Shown here one piece after another: positions 20,017-27,643 of a stretch of 64,000 nucleotides of DNA. A model generated the notes under the pieces. That model searched no databases. It was not told where the DNA came from and was given only the letters and a program-made list of their open reading frames with translations. The position numbers and the translations under genes were made by a program. Source of the stretch: Sulfurimicrobium sp963779055 (lineage in GTDB: Bacteria > Pseudomonadota > Gammaproteobacteria > Burkholderiales > Sulfuricellaceae); assembly GCA_963779055.1 (NCBI GenBank), contig CAVZWN010000001.1:186001-250000 (forward strand), read 5' to 3'. The stretch's first letter is position 1, and each line of letters starts with the position of its first letter.

Positions 20017-20702
20017 GCGACCTCCTTGCGTTTGTGCAATCCGCATTCCTTGCTCTCCGGGTCTTCCCACCACCAGCGTCCGGCACGGATATCCTGCCCT
20101 GCCGCAACGGCGCGTGTGCAGGGGGCGCAGCCAATGCTGGGGTAGCTCCGGTCGTGCAGCATGTTGTAGGGCACGTTGAATTCCCGGATGTAGGACCAGA
20201 CGTCGATCTGCGTCCATTCAATCAGCGGGTTGAATTTATGCAGGCCATTGTCTGCATCCCATTCTGCTGCGCCCAGGTGCTGGCGCGTCGGCGCCTGTTC
20301 GCGCCTCAGGCCGGTCACCCAGGCCTGCTTGCCTTGCAGCGCGCGCTGCAGGGGTTCTACCTTACGGATCTGGCAGCAGCGCTTGCGCAGCTCGGCGCTG
20401 TCATAAAAGGCATTGACGCCGTGCTCGGTGACGAATGCTTCCAGGGCGTGCCGGTCAGGGAAATACACTTGCACCCTGGTGCCGTAGTATTTGGGTATCT
20501 GCTTCATCAGATCGTAAGTTTCCTGTGGCAGCCGTCCGGTATCGAGGCTGAAAATACCGATGGATGGGGCATACTTCGAGATCAGGTCGGTCAGTACCAT
20601 ATCTTCCGCACCCAGGCTGTTGGCGAAGACCGCCGGGGCGTGCTTGTTTTCGATCTCGTTCAGCAGCGCGATGGCATGCCTGATTTTTAGTTCCAGACTC
20701 AT
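20013..20702 (-). CDS. cysH: Assimilatory adenylyl-sulfate (APS) reductase
   Basis: CysH reduces activated sulfate to sulfite with thioredoxin or glutathione. The 229-residue protein has the PP-loop-like SLGAEDMVL and SLDTGRLPQETY. The cysteine pairs CCQIRKVEPL and GCAPCTRAV mark the [4Fe-4S]-containing group, which uses APS directly. No APS kinase gene is visible here, which agrees. The C-terminal segment ends KSKE/ESKECGLHKRKEVA, with the catalytic Cys in ECGLH. AAGGAG precedes the ATG by about 10 bases. An inverted-repeat element separates it from cysI. Confidence 0.93.
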   Translation of the reverse strand: MSLELKIRHAIALLNEIENKHAPAVFANSLGAEDMVLTDLISKYAPSIGIFSLDTGRLPQETYDLMKQIPKYYGTRVQVYFPDRHALEAFVTEHGVNAFYDSAELRKRCCQIRKVEPLQRALQGKQAWVTGLRREQAPTRQHLGAAEWDADNGLHKFNPLIEWTQIDVWSYIREFNVPYNMLHDRSYPSIGCAPCTRAVAAGQDIRAGRWWWEDPESKECGLHKRKEVA

Positions 20703-20746
20703 TTTTCATGTCTCCTTAAGTTATTAACCTAAAAACCTCAGTTCAA

Positions 20747-20871
20747 GCCACAGAGCACACGGAGAACACAGAGATAACACGGCACTCATGAATGTTCTCC
20801 GCGCACACATTGAAGTCACCAACACGTCGTAACCTGTTGATTTCCTCTGTGAACTCTGTGTTCTCTGTGGC
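20747..20871. repeat. Inverted-repeat element between cysI and cysH
   Basis: The left arm (20747-20773, beginning GCCACAGAGCACAC) and right arm (20845-20871, ending TTCTCTGTGGC) are imperfect inverted copies of about 27 bp around a 71-bp centre. There is no coding potential. It sits inside the sulfate operon and could form a long hairpin in the transcript. Confidence 0.7.
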
Positions 20872-20889
20872 CAACAGCTTTTTCTGGGT

Positions 20890-23016
20890 TTAACGGCTGG
20901 CCGCCACCAAGATATTTTTCTCTTCCGGTTGCAGCTTGCTGCCCGGTTGCAGCAGCACCACCTGCGCGCTGGCAGCTACTTGCGGCAGCATGCCGCTCAG
21001 ATCCAGTTGGCGGTCCTGCGCGAGGCTGTATTTGCCTGCTTCTGCCGTCCAGGCGTCCAGATCGGCAAACAGCCCCGGCAGCGCCTTGTCGTCAGGCGTC
21101 CTGGCGAGGCGCGCAAACGCTGCGGCCAGCTCCGCATATTTGTCAGCCATGCCGGGATGCCCAGGCACCGCGGTCCGCACCTGGGCAGGCAGATTTTCTG
21201 CATCGCCTGTCGCCGGGAACAGCAGCGCTTTGGCGACCAGTCCGGCAATCGCTTCGGCGCAGGCCAGCGCTTCCCCAAATTCGCGCTGCATGTAATAGGC
21301 ATTGCGATAGCGGCGTTCGTTGGCTGCTTCGAAATAAAGCGGCGCAACCGATGCCTTGGCAGGGGCGCCGCACTCGCCGCCGCCCAGGGAAAGCACACGG
21401 AATTCCGTGCTGTCGCCATGGTCGCGCCGGAGCGACTCCGCTTCGTGCTCGAAAACGCTGCTCAGGTCGGTCAGCAAATCCCTGAAATAGCCAGGCGCCT
21501 GCCTCCGCGTCCAATGAAAGAAGTTTTCCTGCTCATGGCGATTCGCGGCGTAGTGTTCCTGTACCCGTTCAATCGCAGCTTCGATACGGGCGGACGGAAC
21601 GGATGGTCCTTTCAGGGCCAGGCCGGTACCATCGCTGCCATCGCCGCCGAAATACAGCTGGTAATGGGGAATCAGCTTGCCGAACAGGCGCTTGCCTTCG
21701 CCATAGATGCCGATGTCGCCGGTTTCCGGCTGCGCGCAGCCGTTGTGGCAGCCTGAAACGCGCAGGCGCAGGTTGTTTTCTCCGCCGTTCAGCTTGGGCG
21801 CGAGCTTCATCGAGGCGGTAATTCCCAGGCGGCAGGTGGAGGCGCCGGGGCAGGCAACGATGTTGTCGCCGCGCCTGGGCAGGGCGAGCTTGAGCCTGGC
21901 CAGGCCGCTGTTGACTGCGGACAGGGCGGATTCGGGCACATTGAGCAGCATCAGGTTCTGGTCCTGGGTGGTGCGGATGTCGTCCAGCCCCAGACTTTCT
22001 GCCAGCTCGGCGATGCCCCGCAATGCGGCCGCGCTCAGCTCCCCCTGCGGAATCGTGACCGGGTAGACGTACAAGCCCGGCTGTTTTTGTTTGTAGAGCC
22101 GCCTCGGTGCGCCTGTTCCGGGCGCATCGCCGTTCTTGCCATTGATCCAGCGCCCCTGCGGGTGGATCTGGCCTGCCAGCGCGACGCGGGTGCGCTCCAG
22201 TTCTTCGCGGTATTTCTCGACAAATCCTTCCGGACCAAAGCGATCCACCAGAAACTTGCTGCGCGAGCGGGCGCGCTTGCTGCCGTCGGAGTGGCGGTTG
22301 TGCAAGGCAATCGCGGCTTCCAGCACCGGCAGCAAGTCCTTTTCAGCAACAAATGGTTCGACCACCAGCGCTTCGCGCGGCTTGTGGCCGAGTCCGCCGC
22401 CCGCCAGCACCTTGAAACCGAGTTCGCCGTCCTCGCGCCGCACCGCGATCACCCCGATGTCGTGGATCAGGCCCTGGGCGCAATCCGCTTCGCAACCGGA
22501 AAAGCTGATCTTGAATTTGCGCGGCATGCTCTGGGTGGCGGGATGACGCAGGAAATGGCGCGCCACGCCCTGCACGAACGGCTTGACGTCCACATGCTCG
22601 CGCCAGCAGACGCCTGCCAGCGGGCATGAGGTGATATTGCGTACCGTGTTGTTGCATGCCTCGCGCGTGGTCAGGCCATCCTGCGCCAGACGGCGCAGCG
22701 CCTGCGGCGTATCCGCCAGCGGCACGAAATGAACCTGGATGTCCTGGCGGGTGGTGATGTGGGCGAAGCCGTGTCCGGAATGCTGTTCGACCACGTCGGC
22801 AATCGCTTTCAGCTGCTTGGGCAGAATCCGCCCGCCGGGCAGCTTGACGCGCACCATGTGCACCCCGGCCTGCCGCTGGCCATAAAGCCCCAGTTGCAGG
22901 CGCACCCCCTGAAAGCGGTCGGCGTCCATTTCGCCTGCCTGGAAATCCTTCAGCGATTGCTCGTAGCGGGTAATTTCATCTTCGTTTGCCCAGTTGTGGG
23001 TCGTGGTGGTCATCAT
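20890..23016 (-). CDS. cysI: Sulfite/nitrite reductase hemoprotein (siroheme, [4Fe-4S])
   Basis: A 708-residue sulfite/nitrite reductase family protein. In this context it most likely reduces sulfite to sulfide with six electrons. Two ferredoxin-like and siroheme half-domains are present. Siroheme/[4Fe-4S] ligands fit CPGASTC (about 387-393) plus SGCHNGC (about 419-424). The first half carries a second set with the same spacing, CPLAGVC (about 131) and SGCEADC (about 175). About 150 extra C-terminal residues follow the catalytic core. No flavoprotein cysJ is present, so the electron donor is probably ferredoxin or another protein. AAGGAGAGC precedes the ATG. The TSUP permease gene lies 34 bases upstream on the same strand. 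Confidence 0.9.
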   Translation of the reverse strand: MMTTTTHNWANEDEITRYEQSLKDFQAGEMDADRFQGVRLQLGLYGQRQAGVHMVRVKLPGGRILPKQLKAIADVVEQHSGHGFAHITTRQDIQVHFVPLADTPQALRRLAQDGLTTREACNNTVRNITSCPLAGVCWREHVDVKPFVQGVARHFLRHPATQSMPRKFKISFSGCEADCAQGLIHDIGVIAVRREDGELGFKVLAGGGLGHKPREALVVEPFVAEKDLLPVLEAAIALHNRHSDGSKRARSRSKFLVDRFGPEGFVEKYREELERTRVALAGQIHPQGRWINGKNGDAPGTGAPRRLYKQKQPGLYVYPVTIPQGELSAAALRGIAELAESLGLDDIRTTQDQNLMLLNVPESALSAVNSGLARLKLALPRRGDNIVACPGASTCRLGITASMKLAPKLNGGENNLRLRVSGCHNGCAQPETGDIGIYGEGKRLFGKLIPHYQLYFGGDGSDGTGLALKGPSVPSARIEAAIERVQEHYAANRHEQENFFHWTRRQAPGYFRDLLTDLSSVFEHEAESLRRDHGDSTEFRVLSLGGGECGAPAKASVAPLYFEAANERRYRNAYYMQREFGEALACAEAIAGLVAKALLFPATGDAENLPAQVRTAVPGHPGMADKYAELAAAFARLARTPDDKALPGLFADLDAWTAEAGKYSLAQDRQLDLSGMLPQVAASAQVVLLQPGSKLQPEEKNILVAASR

Positions 23017-23050
23017 GCTCTCCTTGAATGGGTTGGATATTTGAATTCGT

Positions 23051-23833
23051 TTACCACACCAGCCTGCCGCCGATCAGGATCAGCATGCCGGCCAGCAGCG
23101 GCCTCATTACGTGTTCCGGGATGCGTATGCCCAGGTGGCTGCCTATGTAGATGCCCGGTAGCGAACCCAGTATCAGGCTCAGCAGCAAGACCGCATCCAC
23201 CGTGCCGAGATAAAGATGCCCCAGGCCTGCAACGGCGGTCAGCGGAACGGCGTGGGCGAGATTGGTGCCAACGGTCTGCAGTGCGGACAGGCGCGGGTAC
23301 AGATAGACCAGGGCAACCGCACCCAGTGTCCCGACGCCAACCGATGTGAGGGTCACGATGACGCCCAGTACAGCGCCGGCTGTGATGGTGGCGGAGTCAC
23401 CCCATTTCGCGTTGCGGCCGGTCTGGTTTGCATGGCTGCGCCGTCGCGCGAAATGAACCAGCCGTTCCTTGAACAGCAGAACCAGGGCCGTCAGAATCAG
23501 CACCACGCCCAATGTGGCGACAATGGCCGTTTCGAAATGGCGGGTGCTCACGGCGAAAGCTTTAAGCAGCCCGATGCTCACCACGGACGTGGGTACGCTG
23601 CCGAGCGCCAGCAGGCCGGCGATTTTCCAGTCCACGCTGCCATTTTTTCCATGGATCCACACGCCGCCCGATTTTGTGATGGCGGCGTGGAGCAGGTTGG
23701 TTCCAACGGCTACGGACGGCGCAATTCCAAAAAGCAGCACAAGAAGCGGAGTCATCAGCGAGCCGCCGCCCATGCCGGTGAGGCCAACAATAAAGCCTCC
23801 ACCCAGGCCGGCCACTGTGTACATCCAGTCCAT
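23051..23833 (-). CDS. TSUP (TauE/SafE) family permease, probably sulfur-related
   Basis: A 260-residue inner-membrane protein with about eight hydrophobic helices and the glycine-rich TSUP motifs GGGFIVGLTGMGGGSLMTPL and its repeat SVGVGTLGAVAL. TSUP members move sulfite, sulfoacetate or other sulfur anions. As first gene of the cys run and divergent from cysB, a role in sulfate/sulfite movement is a reasonable inference. Direction and substrate cannot be read from sequence. Confidence 0.85.
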   Translation of the reverse strand: MDWMYTVAGLGGGFIVGLTGMGGGSLMTPLLVLLFGIAPSVAVGTNLLHAAITKSGGVWIHGKNGSVDWKIAGLLALGSVPTSVVSIGLLKAFAVSTRHFETAIVATLGVVLILTALVLLFKERLVHFARRRSHANQTGRNAKWGDSATITAGAVLGVIVTLTSVGVGTLGAVALVYLYPRLSALQTVGTNLAHAVPLTAVAGLGHLYLGTVDAVLLLSLILGSLPGIYIGSHLGIRIPEHVMRPLLAGMLILIGGRLVW

Positions 23834-23906
23834 GATGTTCCCTGTAGTAATCGTTTAACTGGGAGCCATGCTAGCAACATGCATATAGATTGAAAAAGAA
23901 TAAAAA

Positions 23907-23922
23907 GTTAATATGTAATAAC
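23907..23922. promoter_or_regulatory. Candidate CysB operator in the divergent cys/cysB region
   Basis: GTTA-N8-TAAC lies in the very AT-rich 115-bp gap between the TSUP gene and cysB, about 27 bases before the cysB start. LysR-type proteins commonly bind such interrupted palindromes between themselves and their target. No experimental consensus was available for comparison. Confidence 0.35.
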
Positions 23923-23948
23923 TAAAAGTAATAAGGAGATAAGGCGTT

Positions 23949-24905
23949 ATGAAACTGCAACAACTGCGTTATTTGCTGGAGGTGTCACGCCAGGGACTGA
24001 ATGTCTCCGCGGCGGCGGAAGCGCTTTTTACTTCCCAGCCGGGGATCAGCAAGCAGATCCGGCTGCTGGAAGATGAACTTGGCGTGGAGGTATTCGTGCG
24101 CAGCGGCAAGCGGGTGACAGGCGTGACCCCGCCCGGACGAATCATTCTGGAAATAGCGGAACGTATGCTGCGCGATGCGGATAACCTGAAGCAGGCGGGT
24201 CAGGAGTTCAGCAACAAGGATGTTGGCAGCCTCTCCATCGCCACCACCCACACCCAGGCGCGTTATGCGCTGCCGGAGGTGGTCCGGGCATTTATCCGGC
24301 GTTATCCCCTGGTTCGCCTAAGCCTGCATCAGGGCAATCCGACCCAGGTGGCGCAAATGGTCATCAATGGCGAGGCAGATATTGCTATCGCCACGGAGTC
24401 CATCGACAGGTACAAGGAACTGGTTACCCTGCCCTGCCATCAATGGAACCGCAGCGTGATTGTCCCGCCCGGACACCCCCTGCTGGAACAGCAGCCGCTG
24501 AGCCTGAGCGCGATTGCGCAGTACCCCTTGATAACCTACGACTTCGCCTTTGCGGGGCGCTCCAAGATCAACAAGGCATTCGAGGCGCGCGGGCTGACGC
24601 CCAATATCGTCCTGACGGCACTGGATTCGGATGTGATCAAAACCTATGTGGAACTGGGTCTGGGCGTGGGCATCGTGGCCAGGATGGCGTTTGACCCGGA
24701 ACGGGATACTCGCTTGCGGGAAATGGATGCCAGCCACCTGTTTGATTTCAGCATCACCAAGATCGGCCTGCGTCGCGGCGTTTACCTGCGCGGTTACGAA
24801 TATGATTTCATCGAGCTGTTTGCGCCCCATATTTCCCGCAAAACCGTGGAAACGGCCATCAATGCCCAGAATTCAACCGGGATGATGCCCCTGCATGAAA
24901 TCTGA
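23949..24905 (+). CDS. cysB: LysR-family regulator of sulfur assimilation, CysB type
   Basis: A 318-residue LysR-type activator. The N-terminal winged helix (MKLQQLRYLLEVSRQGLNVS...SQPGISKQIRLLE) and the effector domain (SIATTHTQARYALPEVV, PLITYDFAFAGRSKI) match the CysB/Cbl group, which senses O- or N-acetylserine. AAGGAG precedes the ATG. Its divergent position beside the sulfite reductase operon supports control of that operon. Confidence 0.92.
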   Translation: MKLQQLRYLLEVSRQGLNVSAAAEALFTSQPGISKQIRLLEDELGVEVFVRSGKRVTGVTPPGRIILEIAERMLRDADNLKQAGQEFSNKDVGSLSIATTHTQARYALPEVVRAFIRRYPLVRLSLHQGNPTQVAQMVINGEADIAIATESIDRYKELVTLPCHQWNRSVIVPPGHPLLEQQPLSLSAIAQYPLITYDFAFAGRSKINKAFEARGLTPNIVLTALDSDVIKTYVELGLGVGIVARMAFDPERDTRLREMDASHLFDFSITKIGLRRGVYLRGYEYDFIELFAPHISRKTVETAINAQNSTGMMPLHEI

Positions 24906-25237
24906 GAAAACGCTGATTTGCCCGCCACCGCTGGCGTTCCGGCCTTTTATGCAAAACCCCGGCTCAGTGTTAATAAAAAATAATTATGACGTCATTAATT
25001 TTTATGAAAGAATATGCCCGGTTTTGAATTTTAGGTGTTCACGCCGCAAGGACTGGCAAGTTCCTGGGCGTTGAGGAGTTACGGGGCTGTTCAGGTGGCG
25101 TCTTCATCCGGGGCAATCAGTGGTCGCCATGAACCAGGCGGCTCAGCTTTCGATTGCTGGTTATGGGGATGAACGCCTTTGCCGCAATGCTCTTCGCCGA
25201 TTGAAACAACAATTAAAAAAAACAGGTGGAGGTGACG
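24906..25237. other. Intergenic region between cysB and the cytochrome gene
   Basis: 332 bases without a convincing gene. It holds an AT-rich stretch around a perfect TGACGTCA (about 24987-24994), possibly an operator or promoter region, and further on a fold-able segment at 25097-25177 listed separately. No tRNA or known riboswitch consensus was recognised. Confidence 0.5.
25097..25177 (+). promoter_or_regulatory. Possible structured 5' leader of the cytochrome gene
   Basis: GGCG-TC-TTCATCC (25097-25109) can pair with GGATGAACGCC (25167-25177), apart from a two-base bulge. Inside it GCAATC (25113-25118) pairs with GATTGC (25152-25157), and TGGT with ACCA. The nested arrangement lies 60 bases before the coding start. 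It does not match a riboswitch class I know. Confidence 0.3.
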
Positions 25238-25930
25238 GTGTCATTAATCAGGAATTTGCATGTGCTCCTGCTATGCGTCTTGCTGTGGCCAGCTGCGGGC
25301 GCTCAGGCAGGCATCAGCGGGTCGAAGCACGATTTGAGTATTAACCCCAGCGTTCAGTTGTGTGTCCACTGTCACACGCCTCATAACGCCAGCACCCAGG
25401 AAGGGCTTGATAACACGCCCCTGTGGAACAGGAAAATCACCAATCTAGATGCATTTACTCCCTACACCAGTTCGACCATGACGGAGGTTTGCCCGAGTCT
25501 GCCCAGCGGAATTTCGCTTTTATGCCTGAGCTGCCATGACGGCACGGGCGGTGGCGCAGTACACAGCGGAGATCAGCACAACCCCATTTCTCCGCCAAAA
25601 TCTGCAGCGGGGGGCACTGGCAGTGACATCTATGGCGCAGCGTGTCTCAAGTGCCACACCGGCACCTATAACGGCATTTACTCGAAAGCGCTGTCGGTCA
25701 TGGCGGGGCCGGACTTGAGCAACGACCACCCGATTTCCATGTCATACCCGGTTGGAAACGCGAATTTCCAGACTCCGCCTGATGCGACAAGGGGCTGGGG
25801 GGACGTGAGGCTGTACGCAGGGAAAGTGGAATGTCCAACTTGCCATAACGTGCATGATCCGAGCCTTGCGCCTTTCCTGCGCGTGACCAACAGCGGCAGC
25901 ACCTTGTGCCTGAGATGCCACAACAAATAG
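25238..25930 (+). CDS. Secreted pentaheme c-type cytochrome
   Basis: A 230-residue periplasmic multiheme cytochrome. A signal peptide (LLLCVLLWPAAGAQA, cleavage before GISGSKHD) is followed by five CxxCH heme-binding motifs: CVHCH, CLSCH, CLKCH, CPTCH and CLRCH at the very C-terminus. Further histidines may serve as distal ligands. I chose GTG 25238 because GGAGG lies five bases upstream; GTG 25226 would place it inside the coding region. It resembles small doubled-CxxCH cytochromes of metal- or nitrogen-cycling bacteria. The redox partner is unknown and no other cytochrome gene is adjacent. Confidence 0.85.
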   Translation: MSLIRNLHVLLLCVLLWPAAGAQAGISGSKHDLSINPSVQLCVHCHTPHNASTQEGLDNTPLWNRKITNLDAFTPYTSSTMTEVCPSLPSGISLLCLSCHDGTGGGAVHSGDQHNPISPPKSAAGGTGSDIYGAACLKCHTGTYNGIYSKALSVMAGPDLSNDHPISMSYPVGNANFQTPPDATRGWGDVRLYAGKVECPTCHNVHDPSLAPFLRVTNSGSTLCLRCHNK

Positions 25931-26002
25931 AAAATTCCCAGTAAACAGCGGGTCAGCGATGGGGGCGCGCTGACTGAAAATGATCATGCGCGGGTAAAAA
26001 TC

Positions 26003-26031
26003 TTGCTTATGATTTGGACTGAGTTTAATAT
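26003..26031 (+). promoter_or_regulatory. Sigma-70-type promoter of the Czc-like operon
   Basis: TTGCTT-N17-TAATAT. Predicted transcription would begin near 26037-26039, at or next to the ATG of the small His-rich protein. Confidence 0.5.
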
Positions 26032-26038
26032 TCACGCC

Positions 26039-26446
26039 ATGACTTCTGGCCGCAACCGTTTTATTGTGCTGTTTTTTCTTGCGCTGCTGCAGTGCTTCGC
26101 GCCACTGCTCCATGCGCACGCGCATGGCATTTCGGTTGAAGGCAAAGTTCACATGCATGGCGAGGGCAAGGCGAATGCGCATACCTCTCCTGTCCATGAA
26201 CAGTCCGGGCTCCCGTCCTTCACAGCTGACCGCGATGAGGCTCCGGTTATTGCCATGGCGCACGAGTTTCGCCATGAAATAATCATCGCATTATCCGATG
26301 CCCCGCAACCGGCTGTCACGATTTCACCTCTTGAATTTTCTCCTGCCCGGCCGTGCCGTGCCGAGGATGGCTGCCTTTTGCCTTCCCGGGGGCATTGCGC
26401 CTATCTGTTTCCTTTCTCCCAGGCGCCTCCTTCAGCCCTGATTTAA
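26039..26446 (+). CDS. Small His-rich exported protein opening the metal-efflux operon
   Basis: A 135-residue protein with an N-terminal signal helix (FIVLFFLALLQCFAPLLHA) followed by histidine-rich sequence (HAHAHGISVEGKVHMHGEG) and two late cysteines. Position and character recall the CzcI-type small periplasmic proteins that precede CBA efflux genes and modulate or sense metal. I cannot confirm the family. ATG 26039 was chosen because the signal peptide follows it directly. The adaptor gene starts 99 bases downstream. Confidence 0.65.
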   Translation: MTSGRNRFIVLFFLALLQCFAPLLHAHAHGISVEGKVHMHGEGKANAHTSPVHEQSGLPSFTADRDEAPVIAMAHEFRHEIIIALSDAPQPAVTISPLEFSPARPCRAEDGCLLPSRGHCAYLFPFSQAPPSALI

Positions 26447-26545
26447 TTTCCAGGTTTTAAGCTCTGGTTCGTATTTGCAGCCATAGCCGTATTGGTCATC
26501 TAATCTAAATTTTTCCCGCAAGCTCGTTCCGGGGAAGGAGTCCGT

Positions 26546-27643
26546 ATGCAATTGAAGCGTTTTATTGTCGCCCTGAACCTCTGCTGGGCAGGGCTGGCTG
26601 TCGCCGGCAATGATGTTCCCGTGACTGCAAAGCAATCTCAGGCACTGGGTATCGAGACTGCGGCCCTGGTTTCGTCTTCGGTACTTGCAGGCAACGCACT
26701 GCCAGCCCAGGTGGTGATTCCCAATCAGCAGATGCGTGTCATCAGCGCGCCGCTGCCCGGCATGGTCGAAAGTCTTGCTGTGGCCGTCAACCAGGCGGTC
26801 AGGAAAGGGCAGGTGCTGGCGCGCATCCAGAGCCCCGGTCTGGCTGAATTGCAGCGCGATTATTTGCAGGCGGCACTGCAATCGCAACTGGCGCAGAATT
26901 CATTGAGCCGTGATGAGAAGTTGTTCAAGGACGGCATTGTGGCTGAAAGCCGCTATCTCGCGACCCGCAACAGCGCGCTGACTTCGGCGGCTGCCGCCAG
27001 CGAGAAGAAACAGGCACTGCGTCTGGCAGGCATGGGCGATGCGGCGATACAGAAACTGCAGTCCGGCCAGTCGGTTGGCAGTGCGCTGGATGTGGTTTCC
27101 CCCATCGAAGGGGTCGTCATGGAACAGATGCTTGCACCGGGACAGCGTGTAGAAATCGCGGCGCCGCTGTTCAAGGTGGCCCGGCTTTCTCCGCTGTGGC
27201 TCGAAATCCAGGTGCCGCTTTCCCAGGTAAGCGCCCTGCAGGCGGGAGCCTCGGCGCGTGTGCCGGCTTTGCAGGCCAGCGGCAAGGTGATTTCCATCGG
27301 GCGGGGGATTGCAGAAGCGAATCAGACCGTCATGGTGCGTGCTGAAATCAACGATGGCGCGGCCAATCTGCGCCCCGGCCAATATGTCGAAGCCGTGCTG
27401 GGTATGGCCTCGGGAGCGAAGCAGTGGACAGTAGCCAATGGCGCCCTGATGCGCGACGGGAAGCAGACCTATGTCTTTGTGCAGACCCCCTCCGGTTACC
27501 GCCTGCAGGCGGTGCAGGTGCTGTCGCAAACCGTATCTTCGGTAACCATCGGGGGCGATTTCAAGGGCGACGAGAAAGTGGTGACCAAGGGCACGGTAGC
27601 GCTCAAGGCAGCTTGGCAAGGACTTGGCGAAGGAGGTGAATAA
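26546..27643 (+). CDS. RND efflux periplasmic adaptor, CzcB-like
   Basis: A 365-residue membrane-fusion protein. A signal peptide is followed by a lipoyl-like half (ISAPLPGMVESLAVAVNQAVRKGQVLARI), a helical hairpin (about 105-170), the second lipoyl half (VVSPIEGVVMEQMLAPGQRV) and beta-barrel domains. It would connect the CzcA-like pump to the outer-membrane channel. GGAAGGAG precedes the ATG, and the stop overlaps the czcA-like start as TAATG. No extra His-rich metal domain is seen at its N-terminus. Confidence 0.88.
   Translation: MQLKRFIVALNLCWAGLAVAGNDVPVTAKQSQALGIETAALVSSSVLAGNALPAQVVIPNQQMRVISAPLPGMVESLAVAVNQAVRKGQVLARIQSPGLAELQRDYLQAALQSQLAQNSLSRDEKLFKDGIVAESRYLATRNSALTSAAAASEKKQALRLAGMGDAAIQKLQSGQSVGSALDVVSPIEGVVMEQMLAPGQRVEIAAPLFKVARLSPLWLEIQVPLSQVSALQAGASARVPALQASGKVISIGRGIAEANQTVMVRAEINDGAANLRPGQYVEAVLGMASGAKQWTVANGALMRDGKQTYVFVQTPSGYRLQAVQVLSQTVSSVTIGGDFKGDEKVVTKGTVALKAAWQGLGEGGE

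Noticed and set aside
24912..24950. CGCCA/TGGCG hairpin after cysB as a terminator
   Set aside because: The stem is only five base pairs and the T-tract is displaced.
25081..25200. GEMM (cyclic-di-GMP-I) riboswitch before the cytochrome gene
   Set aside because: Multiheme cytochromes often carry one, but the conserved GGCAAACC and GACGCAAAGCC segments are absent.
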